Positions 1 to 12,229 of a stretch of 64,000 bases of DNA are shown here, piece after piece. The stretch's first letter is position 1. Each line of letters opens with the position of its first letter. The stretch comes from Lytechinus pictus (taxonomy: Eukaryota > Echinodermata > Echinoidea > Temnopleuroida > Toxopneustidae). Both the position numbers and the translations under genes were made by a program. A model generated the notes under the pieces. The model was given only the letters and a program-made list of their open reading frames with translations, made no database searches and was not told where the DNA came from. The stretch spans positions 15,991,901 through 16,055,900 of the forward strand of contig NC_087249.1 of assembly GCF_037042905.1 (NCBI RefSeq), read 5' to 3'.

Positions 1-420
1 GCTTCGCATCAGTTGCTTATTTGTATAACTATATTTTTCATGATTACAAAAATTGCTTAGAATTTTCATTCTTCAGGTAGAAATGTCAAGATTTTCAGCT
101 CACGCTTCGCGCTCACATTATTAACTTGTTGAAATATGTAACGTTTTCACTTACGGATATTACAAGCAGCCGTTAACAGTTCCCTTTTTATCAGAATGAT
201 CAAAACTCATTTTATTCATCTCGTTTAGGATGACAAACATTGCCAGAATGCCACTTTAGGACAAAATACATGAAATAATAATTTAAGAAATATCTCGCGC
301 CTCGCGCTCGCACTATTTAAAAAAGGCTTATGAGACTATGTTAGATTTATTTTGATTTATAAGAATAAAGCTTAGAATTGACAATAGGACTACCCCTTCA
401 AACAAAACAAAAAATCAGAT
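1..420. repeat. Degenerate 'CGCTTCGCGCTCGCA' repeat block
   Basis: Several diverged copies of a unit with 'cagctcacgcttcgcgctc' and 'ctcgcgctcgcac' phrases. The same family recurs at 4500-5180, 9690-10400 and as fragments at 24750, 25660 and 25870. No coding signal. Confidence 0.6.
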
Positions 421-684
421 TTGAGCGGCTGATCGCGGGTCATGCCTTTTGTGGATAAAAAATTCCGCCCGCCCCCCCCCCCCCCTTCATCGCTGTGATG
501 CCAACACTGAACAGTTAAATGTTCTTACTCGCGATGAACATGAACAAAGGTTATTTTGCCGAAAGCATGAATCCAGTTAATGCTTATTTAACCACATGTC
601 TATCAGGGTTTTTGTATGAAAAAAGATGAAAAAAAGATCGGGCTCAGTGTGATTTAAAAAAAAAATCTTACCCGCGCCTGAACA

Positions 685-1287
685 TTAACCCTTAAAGGAC
701 TGGGCTATTTGAGATGTATTTAGGACTGGGGGGATGATGCCCCCCCCCTTCTCATATCGGCCGCTGTTCACACGATCGCGCCGAAATTTGGTACGCACAT
801 TCCTTGCCATATAAACTACAAGATAGTATTAAAAAATTCTGAAAATAATTATTTTTTATTTATTATGAATAAGATATGCAAATTTATTCATGAAAAGCAT
901 TATTTGCATATTTTACACCCAATTTCACTTCAAAGTTTCTTCTTTTTTTCTGATCTCATATTTGTAACCTTATTTATATTAAACCCTAAATTAATCAAGC
1001 AGACCAATTAGAACGACAAATATTCACCCTTTTATAATTATATTTCATCTCCCATAGACTTTGTACACAAATTATGAAAATGAGCCATTTTCGGCATGAC
1101 ATTGTCTCGTAAAAAGTCAAGTGACGTCGCGATGCTTATACCCGTATGTCACAAATTCGGTCTCAAAAGTTGCGCGAGACTTCAAAAAAAGGTCATAAAA
1201 TTTTGCGGGGCTATCTGTTTGCGTTTCAGAAATATCGTGCGAAGTGTCGAAGGGGGGCATCATGCTCCCCCAGTCCTTTTAGGGTTA
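685..1287. mobile_element. Fold-back element, about 600 bp
   Basis: Ends are inverted copies: TTAACCCTTAAAGGACTGGG at left and the complement of TTAACCCTAAAAGGACTGGG at right, each followed by a G/C run next to GATGATGCCCCC or GCATCATG. No transposase frame inside, so non-autonomous. Confidence 0.65.
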
Positions 1288-2587
1288 AGTTTTAGACGGT
1301 CAACACGGTCTATTCTTGAAACTAAAACAACATGTTCATGCTATTAAGCTCAATTAATCTATCAAAACAATCTAAATCTAGTTGAACTTGTTACTACTGA
1401 AGCCTGAAAGCAGGAAGTATAAACATTTGTAGAAGCGTAGCTTTTGGAAAATATAACAATTAAACGTACACGCCACTGAACTATTATCGGCCTTTGCATG
1501 GATCCTCGCATTGTCAACATAGAGGGCGCTCATGCAAAAACAACAAATCGGATAGTTGCTTGAGAGGATTCATCGAGGTGTCACTGTAAAAGATAAAAGA
1601 GCCGCGTCCGTTTTCGCTGCAAAAGGGCACGCTGGCGTCTTGAATGGCAAGAGCACTGACCCGTAGGAAAGAAAAATGGACAATGGCACGCTCAGCGGGT
1701 TCGCCGTAGATTATAAAGGTAAAGACGCACGCACACTTTTGACAACACGCCTAACACAGGCTATCTTGGTTCAAAGGTTTCATTTTCCTTTACATGAAAC
1801 ATACTTTTCATTACACATACTTTTCCTTTTAAAATTACATGAAATGTAATTTTCTCAGAAAATTGACAATGGTTTATTTTGTGTCTTTAGTCTCTCAATA
1901 GACAAATATTCTAACACCCCTCCTAAAAGGGAAAAAAAATGTCATAACGAACCATTGAAAAGTGGAAATACATGCATTTCGTATTACATAGCACATACGG
2001 CAGGTGCTCGTTCATGACGTCATAAATCAAAAACAAATATTTAGAAAAAATAAAGAAAGAAAAATCTAATAACTTTTTTTTTATCTCTGCTATATACTCC
2101 TTAAACCTATTTATCTGCTATTATAATAACAAACTATTCGACAGGGTGACCTTCCCCTTAAAAAAAACACATTTCATACTTTTCTCATCACTAAAATTGT
2201 TATTTTCTGGCAATTGATAATTCGTAACCTGACTTGCCATATATTGTCCCATGAATACGAATCGTTGATTTTTGGGTCAATGACCTTCCTTGGTTGATGC
2301 TGCGTTTTGTTCTTAATCATTTTGATGTGGCTGTGATTTCGATATGAATTTTTACTGAAGTATATGTATATATACATAATATTATATAAATAATGTACAA
2401 ATAAATCTATTGTACAATATACTGGATCATATGTACGACAAATATCAAATTATTCCGAGTGCACTTTACCGAGGCCGAAGGTCGAAGTGAAAAACACCTG
2501 CATGAGGGATAATTTTGTATTTGGAGTTCATATGCATGTAGTCCAGTAATATTGTATGATGTAATGAATGGTCACTATTTATCACAG

Positions 2588-2745
2588 AAAATTGTACAAC
2601 GCCTACTTAGCGTGTTGTACGCGAGCAAATGGGAGGTTGAATGTCACACGTACCATCCATTTGCCCATTTTCACACGTACCATCCAAATTGTACCGTCCA
2701 TAATGTAAAGTTGCACAAGTCAGGAAAGGTGACGTCACTATAAAC
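2588..2745 (+). repeat. Interspersed repeat, copy 1 (TTGTACAACGCC family)
   Basis: Shares TTGTACAACGCCTACTTAGC, GCGAGCAAATGGGAGG and GTGACGTCAC with 21014-21170 in the same order, with point changes. Confidence 0.65.
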
Positions 2746-2972
2746 CTTAATATTTAACGCATTGCATGCGCTTAGTAAATTCAGACGCGTAGATCTGACT
2801 TGCTAATGCGCATTGCCATTAATCGATATTCTCCCAATTCATTTTACACGGATTTTACCCTCCAAAAATTGAAAGTTATATGGTATATATGTACAATGTG
2901 ACTTTTTGAATGGAGGTCACGTGGTGCCAATCTAGCCAATCACAGCTCGTAATTTACTACCACTTTTTACTA

Positions 2973-3018
<46 letters not shown>

Positions 3019-3088
3019 AAAGAAATGGATGAAGAGAACAATGGTAGGCGTAGCTTAAATCAAGGTTCCCCAGAGCTATCTACCCTTT

Positions 3089-3121
<33 letters not shown>

Positions 3122-3258
3122 CGATATTACGTTCCGCGTGTTGTATCCCTGAGGAAGACGTATGTTTAACGTCGAAAATTTGGAATTCAAAATAAACTGT
3201 TGGAACTAAGTACAATGCATTACCACTTTGCCTCATATATATATATATATATATATAC
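2973..3258. repeat. (TA)n microsatellites around a conserved element end
   Basis: TA runs at about 2973-3015, 3091-3119 and 3234-3258 bracket the hammerhead-like element end at 3122-3235. Confidence 0.8.
3122..3235 (+). mobile_element. Retroelement terminus with hammerhead-ribozyme-like core
   Basis: Contains CTGAGGA, then GACGT...ACGTC (a possible stem II), then GAAA, the order of a hammerhead core (CUGANGA...GAAA). Such motifs are known in Penelope-like and related retroelements. A diverged inverted copy sits at 5219-5347. Self-cleavage is not shown and the cleavage-site stem is unclear. Confidence 0.4.
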
Positions 3259-3412
3259 ATATTCTTGACATGTTAATGAAAACGTACATGATGAACGGAT
3301 CTCACATGCACCATAAAGTTAATACAAAAACGCATTTCTTTACGTGTCAGACACGTACAGTTTATGTAATGTGTAATTCATTACGTACATGGGACAATAT
3401 GGCGATTAAGGG

Positions 3413-3611
3413 TACACTCTTAAAAAATTTGTGCAAAATACTGTCCACACAACAATTGGTTAACACTTTATCCAATTCTGGGTAGTTTTAAACCAACAAT
3501 TTGTGTTTTGGGTGAAACCTACAAAGTATTGGTTGAAAACTACCCAGAGTTAGATAATTTTTTAACCAATCGTTGATTGGACAGCATGTTGCCCAAAATT
3601 TTAAGAGTGCA
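3413..3611. mobile_element. MITE, about 200 bp (CACTCTTAAAA ends)
   Basis: Inverted ends CACTCTTAAAA and TTTTAAGAGTG. Internal phrases GTCCACACAACAA and GGACAGCATGTTGCCCAA are shared with 36481-36704. TA flanks fit a mariner-type target. Confidence 0.7.
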
Positions 3612-4499
3612 TAATATGTAATACATTTGTATTTGAGGGTATGTACGTGTTGGTGTGTTTGTGTGTATACATAGATGAAACACAAATTCCCCTCACCATC
3701 TGATGAAAAAAATGTAAACTGTTGTCTTAAGCCAACTACGCTGTGTCATAGGTAATAAGCCTGTTACATTCGCATTCGTGTTTCTATTGGGCTGATGACG
3801 AAAGTGATGATTTCTATGATATACGAAAGAAGTGAGCCTCAGAGGGATCTTATATCGATATCTGGCACGTGATTAACCATCCATATAATTCATTAGACAT
3901 AAGAATAAGCCCCAAGCTTCTTTCTCCAGGTCACCCACTCACCTGCATACAAGGAGCACTAGGTCATTAGCAAGGGGAAGTATAAGTCATTTGGAGAGAG
4001 AAAACAAGAAATGTATTTTTATCATGTGTTAGAAGATTCCGTTTTTCTCTCCCTCTATAAAAAATATTGCAATGAAAAATTATTAACGGTATTTGGACAC
4101 AAATAAACTAATCTCAACCTGAATCACAAACAGATCTGGAACGACCAAACAAAATGAAGAATAGTTTGATATCACTCAGAATGCGATTTTCTGTTATTGG
4201 TTGCGTAGCTCTAGGGTGAGTCGGAAACCAACGTTTAACTCACTTAACTTGTATTCATAGAGTTCAAAGTGATGTTACAGTCACATCAACGTTATCGACC
4301 CCATTTCAATAAAGGTAGGCGGTTCCAGGGGGCCGATGGGGTCGCGGGCCCCCCTATTGACTGCGCAAAAAAGGAGGAAAACGAAAAAAAAAAATGGAAG
4401 GTGGGAGGAAAGGAAAAAAAGGATAAAGAGGAAGGTGAACAAAAAAGAGGAAGGACATAATTAGAAATTAAAAAAAAACTTCTGGTGATTATATAAAAC

Positions 4500-5180
4500 T
4501 AAAAATTTCGCTCGCGAGTGAGATAACAGTTTGCTCAAGAGAATGGGACCTAAAATATCATGTTTTTAAGTCAATAAGCTCGCTATTCGAGTTTTCATTA
4601 TTTTGTGTCAGCGAGATACGCATCTAGATATTAAATAAAATGTTGAATATCATATATTTTAGCTCGCGCTACGAGCTTGCATTATTGGATTAACGAGATA
4701 CGTATCCCCTTCACGAATTTTCAAAAATAGCTAGTCCTTGAAATGCCCCTCTTCAGGTCAGTAGACCTATCTCAAATATTTTATTATACTATTTTCATTG
4801 AGATAAATTAATTCTTTAACAAAAACGTGCTTAAACTGTTCAGGTTTTCAGGTCGGAATATAAAAAAAAATCAGCTCGTTATTCGCATCGTTTGTTTAGA
4901 TTCATACCCATCCTGTTCATGGTTAAAATAATGCTTAAAAGGTCAAGGTTCTAGGTAGAAATACCCATGTTTTCCAGCTCGCGCTGCGCAATCAGACTAT
5001 TTTATTGTTGAGATATGTATTTCTTTATGAGTCACTACAAATAGTCCTGCCTTTTAGGTCAGAGTGTCAAAAATTGCATATGCATTTTCTTCATGAGTAA
5101 CTGCAAACGGTCCTAACCCAATCCCTTTTCAGGTCATAATGTCGACAATTTCAGCTCACGCTTTGCGCTCAAATTAATCG
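4500..5180. repeat. Diverged tandem repeat, 'CGCTCGCATTATT' family
   Basis: Successive diverged units each have a 'gttcatgattac..' half and an 'agctcgcgctacgagc' half. Non-coding. Confidence 0.55.
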
Positions 5181-5218
5181 GTAACACACTTTGATTTAAA
5201 AAGATTGCTTCGAAGTAT

Positions 5219-5347
5219 ATATATAACTATATAATGATATTACATTTTGCATGTTGGACACAGATGAGATAAGAGGCAAAGAGGTAATGCATTGTTAAAG
5301 TTCCAACAAAATTTATTTCCAAGTCCAAATTTTCGACGTAAACCCAC
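5219..5347 (-). mobile_element. Inverted, diverged copy of the 3122-3235 element end
   Basis: On the minus strand it carries GACGT...ACGTCGAAAATTTGG and AATGCATTACC...TTTGCCTC as in the first copy. The core CTGAGGA has decayed. Confidence 0.5.
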
Positions 5348-7191
5348 GTCTTCTTCGCATTTTGCGCTCGCATCATTTATTTGCTTTATGACATACCCAT
5401 TTTTTGTAAGAATAAACGAACAAAAACAGCCGATCGGGAGGATGTTGGTGAAAGTATTTTTCAGCCCCCCCCCCCCCCTCTATTGGCGAAAGCTGCATCT
5501 GCCACGGCTTCATTTCGTAACTGGTACGTCATTTTGGAGTCGGTTTCATTGGTGTGATGTGGGTCTGAAAGTTTGTTACAGGTCCGAGTTGGTGTAGTAC
5601 ATTCATACCCGTATCCTCTCAAGGTCGAATGAATCAACCGCGCTATTACTTTCCAATCGATAATATAGTCTGAGAGTTAATGAGTGTATTTAGTATTATA
5701 GAAACACATGTATATCGATTAGGCCGAACACGACACATGCTTCAGTCATACCAACGAATCGAAGAGCGAGTGCATGGCATCGAACGTACGTAGTATTTAG
5801 GACCAATCTGGAGTCGGTTTGCAGGTGAGCTGGTGAGACGGTGCCGTAACTCGAAAGTACTATCAATTATTTGTGCTTCCACACAATGTCTACGGTGCTA
5901 CTATTAGAGCCGGCTCAGCCGAGTGATTGGCTCTAATGATCATCGAAAATGGTGATCTTTCGGCAGTGAAGCAATTTGATTCAGTTGTACGCAGTTTTAA
6001 TTTTCATCAAAGTTTCTTTAAACCTGTGCCATTCTTGTTTTTAAAGAGAAATATTCTCCATTCCACATAATCTGATTCAAGCTTTGGATCATGATTATAT
6101 ACCAAGGGTAGCCACTTCAATTATTGTTTTAATTTGAAGCATGCCCTCCATAACTTAATATGCTATTACATGTATAACCCTTCTCAATTCTCAATAGTCG
6201 AGCGCATGAGGTCCAGTTTTCCAAATTTTGGTGTGAATTGGTTGGGCGTCAAACCCGCGACCACCCGATGATGAGGCGGAGGCGCTTTACCACGAAGTGA
6301 CCGCTCCCGGTTTTTAGCTTAAGAAGTAGTCATTCAATATTAATTTCCTTGGTATGACCGGCCCCCTCCCACCTAGGCCTGCAACTCCACCCTAAAAATT
6401 GAATTGAATCCTTTGGTCCTTTGACGTTTGTCTAGGCGACTCCTGAAACCACTGGAACGTTTCGAGGCGAACCCAATTTAACCTGACACTCTTTAAATTG
6501 AATTCAAAGGAAGCCTAACACGCAATGACACCCATCAAAGTACTCACATTAACATGGATAGAGAGTTTTTATCTTGCAGCAAATTTCATGTCATTTTCAT
6601 TAAATCATGCTTAGTTTTCCCCGTTTCACCCCCAATCTACCTGCAATTTCTTTGAAACATTACCCAGGGCATTATAAAATTGTTATCTAGGATACAGGGA
6701 TGATTAATGTGTCGTAAACAATGAGTAACGGCGGGATCTTCGTTGAAGGTGCTGCTGGAGAGCAAAGCGTAAGTGAATATAACCATGGCAATTATTACAC
6801 GTAGATAAATAGATGGCAGATCAAGGCAAAATTGCTTTATTTGCAATCAATCAATCAGAAAAAAATAATCTAATTCCAAATTTACTTCGCTGAAATCACA
6901 TGATAAATCAACAAATTTAATACGAAAGTTTTTGGGTGATCTTGGAGAGAGAACTGTTTTCCTTCACATGGCTATCCTTCATTAAATTGTTGGCGTAACT
7001 TGATGAATGATGACCATATCATTCCTTTTCTTTACGTTTGCAAGACTTTAAACGCCCGTCCTATGTTTTATTATTGATTTGACACTTATTCATCTTGGAT
7101 ATTTCTCTCCTTTGTTATTGTTAATAATGTTTTTTTGGTTTCTGTTCTTTCTTTTGACTTAATTTCCAGCAATAACGTCTCATAGGAGACG

Positions 7192-7434
7192 ATGAATGTC
7201 GCCACAAATATCCTCCTTCTCTCTCTCCTGACCTTGTTTGCTTCACGACACGTCCACGCGTATAGGATAGCACGGCGACGTCGAACCGGCGCACGAACCA
7301 CCTTCCGACATACAACATCTGAGTCGGCTTCAACAAGTATGCCCCAATGCGATCCCACCACATGTTGTAGCATTAACACCTGTCTTAAATATGTGATTCA
7401 ACCTGAGAAATTATGTCAAGGAAAACAAGAACAA
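7192..7434 (+). CDS. Cystine-knot ligand, exon 1 (signal peptide and start of pro-region)
   Basis: The ATG at 7192 is followed directly by a typical signal peptide. The donor GTAAGT is at 7435, and the exon holds exactly 81 codons. It contains five Cys (CDPTTCC, NTC, KLC) that lie in the pro-region rather than in the knot. Confidence 0.8.
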
Positions 7435-10400
7435 GTAAGTTCGTGATCAGAAAAGAATGTCACACCGTCGTTACATTAATCTGACATGTACATGATATAG
7501 AGACGATCATAATTCCCTTTTCTTGTTTATTTGTTTGTTTGTTTTGTTTGTTTGTTTTCATGGGGGGGGGGCTCCACAGTCTTCTCCTTCGCCTCATTAC
7601 ATATTCAATATTTTATCACTTTTTACTATATACTGTTATTGGGTTAGAATCTCATAATAATTAATTTTAAATGAATCGTCGCCAAAACGATTTTTGTAGG
7701 ATCCTTATCAGGACCGATCTTAGATACCTACAAGTCCTTTTATGCAATACAAGTTACATTTATAAAGCGCATTTCACTCATATTTCAATGCACGTTACAA
7801 TTATAGCATACACATATCACGAAATAAATAAAAATATATCTATAATAGCGATAAGTCTAGGATAAAATACATATTAATTGACATTTACTACATGGAATAA
7901 CAGAACTAAGGAATTAAAGAGGAAGAAGGCCGAAATATCTGTGTGTTTTTTTCTTAAAATCATGGCCGTAAATCTTTTCTTCTATTGTTCTCCCTGTTTC
8001 TGAAATTCCATACAAAAAAAGCCTTGTGTCATATTATCATTGTCATACCTCACTCTATATCTCCCATTTTATCTTCTCATTTACAGAATAAATTCCAACG
8101 TGATTCAATTTTGCCGGATTCCACGTGGCCTTTTATTAACCAGAACTCTGCAAGTGGTCTTCGCTTCCCACCCTTTTGGTTACCCGCCTCATCGTCACCA
8201 ATCTCCTCGTCCAAATTATCATCATCAAGATATCATCATGATGATTTCCCAATTATACAACTCACAGAAGAACAGGAGTTTATAGCACGAACGTACTACA
8301 GCAGGTAATAACATAAGGCGCCATTATCATTTATTATTTACACTCCATCTAATTTGGTTATTCGTTTGAGGGTTAATTTACAACTATAGGGTGCATCTAA
8401 ACACAAGAGTATTTCGGTGCATCATGAAAAAAATATGCGTACTGTATTCTCACAATAACTTTGGTAAGCTATTGGGCAATGACAAATAAATATTAAGTTA
8501 TACGTATAATAAAAAAAAAATCTGTATCTGGTATTTAAGGGCAATAAATGTGTTCTCATTCATTTTATTATTTTCTATTTCGCGTATATTTATGTTTAGC
8601 AATCACCCAAAGTGTATTCCGAATCGAAATTTATCACAAAAATGCAATTGCTTTAAACCTGAAAACGCCAGGAGCTATAAGAAGCTACCGATATTTGAAC
8701 TCTTTGTAACTATTATAAAAAAACCGAGTGCCACTTCTGTCAGAAATAAATATCTCCAAACATATGCGGCGGAAGCAGGGGGGGGGGGACACGTCCCCCT
8801 CCCCCTACATTTTAGGGGGAGGGGAGAGTTCCCCCCCCCCCAAAAAAAAAAAAAAAGGACGAAAGAAAGGAAGAAGAAATGAAGGAAGAAAGAAAGAAAA
8901 AAAGAAAGGAAAAAGGGAAGGAAGAAAGAACGATAAGAAAAAGGATAACAAGTAAACTAAACAGCTGAAACAAGATATATCAAAACCTACTTACAACAGT
9001 AAAAAATGACAGTTTTTTTACTCTGGAAAATACAAAAATTTTAAACTCACTTGCAATGCGACTTTGTTCCATAAAAAAATTGACAACCAAAAAGGTTTTT
9101 TTCGCACCAAAATGAAGAAGATTTAGGTGAAATATTTCCATTATAATTAGAACCTAATGTCAATAAATATTTTGGCGGCGACACTACACCCATGCTTCCA
9201 AGGGCGAACGGGATTTATTTATTACCCTCATAATGCAATAATGCAGTAATTCAAGTGTAACCGTTTCAAGTAGTGTATAACTTATTTTCATCGATTTTTT
9301 AGTTAAAGTGATTGGTTAACATTGGTTTGACTTTTAAAAAATCTGAGCTAGAAGGTCACACTTGTCACCTGTGTCTGTGATATGTTACAAAAATGAAGCC
9401 CAGAAAAAATTGCGTTCGAAAATAATTATTTAGTGCTTCAAAAATTGAAATATAAAGTGACCGAGAACACCATCTTAATTTCATCCCATACACTTATGTG
9501 TACTATTTAGGCGTCTATAAGACGCCTATTTACGAAATCGGGGTTTGCCTTGTAGTTTTAGCTTTTCATTCTCAATAATGGTTGTTTTCAGGGTTTATTA
9601 GTTCTAATACATGCACTTGTACACATGTTTCATCTTGGTTTGATAATTTTTTTAATCGGCTGCTCACAAAGTTAAACAATGCCTTTAAATGGCCATCCTG
9701 TTCATCAAAAAGTGCTTAGAATCCAAGCTTTTGGGTCAGAATATCATTTTTTTAGCTCGCACTTCGCGCTCGCATCAATTGTTTAGATAATACCCGTCGC
9801 GTTCATGGTCACAAAAAGTGCTTTAGGTCTGGGTTTGGAATATCAAATGTGTAATTAGATAGCCATTTTATCCATGATTACCAAAAGTGCTGAAAATGTC
9901 AAAATTTTGGGTCGGAATATCAAAAATTTTCAGTTCGAGCTACGCGCTCGCTTAAAATGTTTAAATACTCATTTTGTTCATGATTACCGAAAGTGCTTAG
10001 AATGTCCAAATGTTAGTTCAGAATACAAAAAAAAATCAGCTCGAGCTTTGCGCTCGCATGAATTGTTTAGATAGATAACCATCCTGCTCGAGTGCTTAGA
10101 AGGTTCAGTCTTTGGTTGGAATAACAAAAAAATTCAGCTCGCTCTTCGTGCTCTTAATGTTTAGTTCGATACCCTTTCTGTTCATGATTACCATAAGTGC
10201 TTACAATGTCTATATTTTAGGTCAGAATATCAAAACAAGGTCAGCTTGTGCTTCGCGTTCGCATAAAATTTTTAGTTAAATACCCATCCTGCTTGTTGAC
10301 CAAAAGTGCTTAAAATGCCCAAATTTTAGGTCAGAATATCATTTTTTTTCAGCTCGCCCTTCGCGCTTGTATAGAATGTTTGTTTAGATCCTGTTCATCA

Positions 10401-12229
10401 TTCATGTTCATGGGGGCGCCATTTTTCGAAAAGTACATACGGGCGCCAAAATCAGATAGGGCCCACGGGGTGCAAAATCCTGTAATGCGCCTGCCTTATA
10501 AGATATCTCATCTCGTTTGTAAGGAAAATTAAGATGCTGTTAAAACTTCAGACCTTAGTGTGGACTACCCCGTAAACAAAAATATAAACGAAATCAGCTT
10601 TTAGCAGCCGACTGGGAAAATGTAGGAGAATTTTTTTTTTCGTCCCCCCCCCTCAATTTTTATGCTTCCGCCGCCAACGTCTCCAAATTCTTTATTGATA
10701 ATATGTTACCGATGAGAAAGAAACTTCCAGAAAACAAAATGTTTATTTTTATACATATCCATTAATTTGTCTGTTTCGGGTCTGGATATTTATTCACTCT
10801 CCAATTCTGTCAAATCAATATTTTCCGACATTGTCGTTTCTGGACAAAATAAGCATAACACAGGATAGCATGATTTGAACCCTTTCAAAACTGCTACTTA
10901 CCTCATGCCTCTAATAAAAAAATAAAAAATCACACACACAAATTGACCCCAAAACGTGTTTTCAAGGCGAGTGAGACAGATAGGTATTACCGCTTTTCAA
11001 TAAACTTTGAGAGAAATATAATTCATACCTAAAACTCCAGATGATCGCATTTCGATATTTTTGTTCTGCCTAGATTCTTTCGTAGGAGAGATCAGTTACC
11101 CCCAATTCCCAACGACAGCAATCCAGACAGCCCGTCGATTCTTTCCAAGAGGACGAGTGATGGCGCCAGATCAAAACGATCGCTAAGCTACGTATGCCCG
11201 AGAAACGAGCAATGGGAAGATGTCATGCTTGCGATCAATGCCGATGATCAACTCGTTCAAATGGTGCAGGTATGATTGTGTTTGGGTAGTTGGAATTCAC
11301 TGGCATATTGAGATAAATAACTCGACATCCCATAGGTTATCCACATGAAAGGGATGTAAATTGAAATATAACCCATTCGTTTTGAAGTCATGTTCGATAC
11401 CGCAATGATCAAATATGTGAAAAATTGGAATCAGAGCTATAGCCAGTGACAGAAAGAGAGACACCTTTGCAATGTATGTTGCCTTTTAGAACATAATGCG
11501 TATTTTTACTGGGACAAGCAAAAATGTAATAAAATATATTTGAAATATAATATTTTGAAATTCGTCGATTGATCGCACGTGAACCGCAACTAATAACAAC
11601 TAAATCACGACCAAATGTAATGAAACAGTATCTTCTTTAAAATGTGTCAGTTTCACTGAACGTTGATTTAATAAATTGTCAAACTGTAATAGGAAAGAAA
11701 TGCAGCTTTGAAATATTTTTCGTGATAGCCATTATTTGCCAGTTTTATACTCAGATACAACAGGAACTATTCTCAATATTTTTCAAAACACAGCACTTTT
11801 CAAATTTCAAATTAAAGTAGCGGCATCACATACTTTTATAACCATCAAAGGCCACTGAGCAAATTATTATCATGTTAACACTTCTTTTAAAGTGGGAGAG
11901 ATGCATAAATTAAAATGTTGTTTGTCGTGAGCCCATTTTGAAAAAAAAATCTTTTGATCCATCATTGCAATTGAAACCCACTGATACGATTCTACCGTGT
12001 TTTTTTTCATTTTCCCACTTTCCCTCTTCATGTTCATCAACAGCTAAGTGATTCGAGACAATGGTTGCTGACCGAGAGTTGCCAATACACCCAATCTCCA
12101 ACCGTCAGTAATGTCATCTGTCAAGAGGTGACCAGATTGGTTCCAGCCGTAGTCGTCGACAGCGTCACGTCTGAGGTCCAACACCAGTTCATTAAAGTCC
12201 ATTGCTGCGTAGGGATAAAGGTCGACTAA
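7192..12229 (+). CDS. Secreted cystine-knot growth factor, neurotrophin/Spaetzle-like (4 exons)
   Basis: Exons 7192-7434, 8087-8304, 11086-11269 and 12044-12229 sum to 831 nt (276 aa plus stop). All introns are GT-AG and the phases match (0, 2, 0). Residues 1-23 form a signal peptide (hydrophobic NILLLSLLTLFA). A basic patch RIARRRR and a Cys-rich stretch (CDPTTCC) follow, then a low-complexity Ser/His/Pro pro-region. The furin site RSKR lies just before YVCPRNEQW. The mature part is about 90 aa. Its first Cys is six residues before a Trp, as in NGF; then comes an A-x-N-x-x-D-x-x-V pattern, then RQWLLTESC (compare the Q-x-x-x-E-x-C region of neurotrophins), then VICQEV and the terminal QFIKVHCCV. 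The family acts extracellularly as disulfide-linked dimers on receptors (Trk, Toll or Torso types, depending on branch). Oddities: the loop that carries a middle Cys in NGF is short and lacks it, and the last two Cys are adjacent. Gene structure is secure; the exact subfamily (neurotrophin, Spaetzle, Trunk/PTTH) is not. Confidence 0.8.
8087..8304 (+). CDS. Cystine-knot ligand, exon 2 (pro-region)
   Basis: Acceptor TTTACAG before 8087, donor GTAATA after 8304, ending in phase 2. Encodes a Ser/Pro/His-rich pro-segment with no Cys and the tail FIARTYYSR. Confidence 0.75.
8763..8955 (+). repeat. G/C-run and purine-rich repeat
   Basis: A run of G, CCCCCT and A runs, then a long GA-rich tract. Similar blocks occur at 4316-4460, 10620-10670 and 24520-24660. 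Open frames here are Lys/Arg-rich artefacts. It lies in intron 2 of the ligand gene. Confidence 0.65.
9690..10400 (+). repeat. Minisatellite of about 105 bp units in ligand-gene intron 2
   Basis: At least six diverged units, with the phrase 'cgcgctcgcat' near 9766, 9945, 10047, 10148, 10255 and 10365, each preceded by 'ggtcagaatatcaaaa' and followed by 'gttcatgattaccaaaagtgctta'. Confidence 0.7.
11086..11269 (+). CDS. Cystine-knot ligand, exon 3 (furin site and first half of knot)
   Basis: Acceptor TTTCGTAG, donor GTATGA. The leading base completes the split Arg codon of exon 2. Carries the dibasic site RSKR followed by SLSYVCPRNEQWEDV and ends in QLVQMVQ. Confidence 0.8.
12044..12229 (+). 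CDS. Cystine-knot ligand, exon 4 (second half of knot, stop)
   Basis: Acceptor CATCAACAG, 62 codons ending in TAA at 12227-12229. Holds the four remaining knot cysteines in the order ESC, VIC, HCC, with the hydrophobic QFIKV strand before the CC. Confidence 0.8.
   Translation, partial: LSDSRQWLLTESCQYTQSPTVSNVICQEVTRLVPAVVVDSVTSEVQHQFIKVHCCVGIKVD

Larger units (their letters stand above)
1290..7191. other. Upstream repeat-rich region without a recognised gene
   Basis: Apart from the repeats listed separately, I see no exon-like open frame with family motifs. The promoter of the cystine-knot ligand gene should lie at its right end, but no clear TATA box or initiator can be named. Confidence 0.5.

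Noticed and set aside
7086-7379. Minus-strand frames opposite ligand exon 1
   Set aside because: The plus strand has a signal peptide, a donor and three phase-matched downstream exons; the minus frames have no such support.
9690-10400. CRISPR-like array
   Set aside because: Units are diverged and about 105 bp with no uniform spacer pattern; the genome is eukaryotic.
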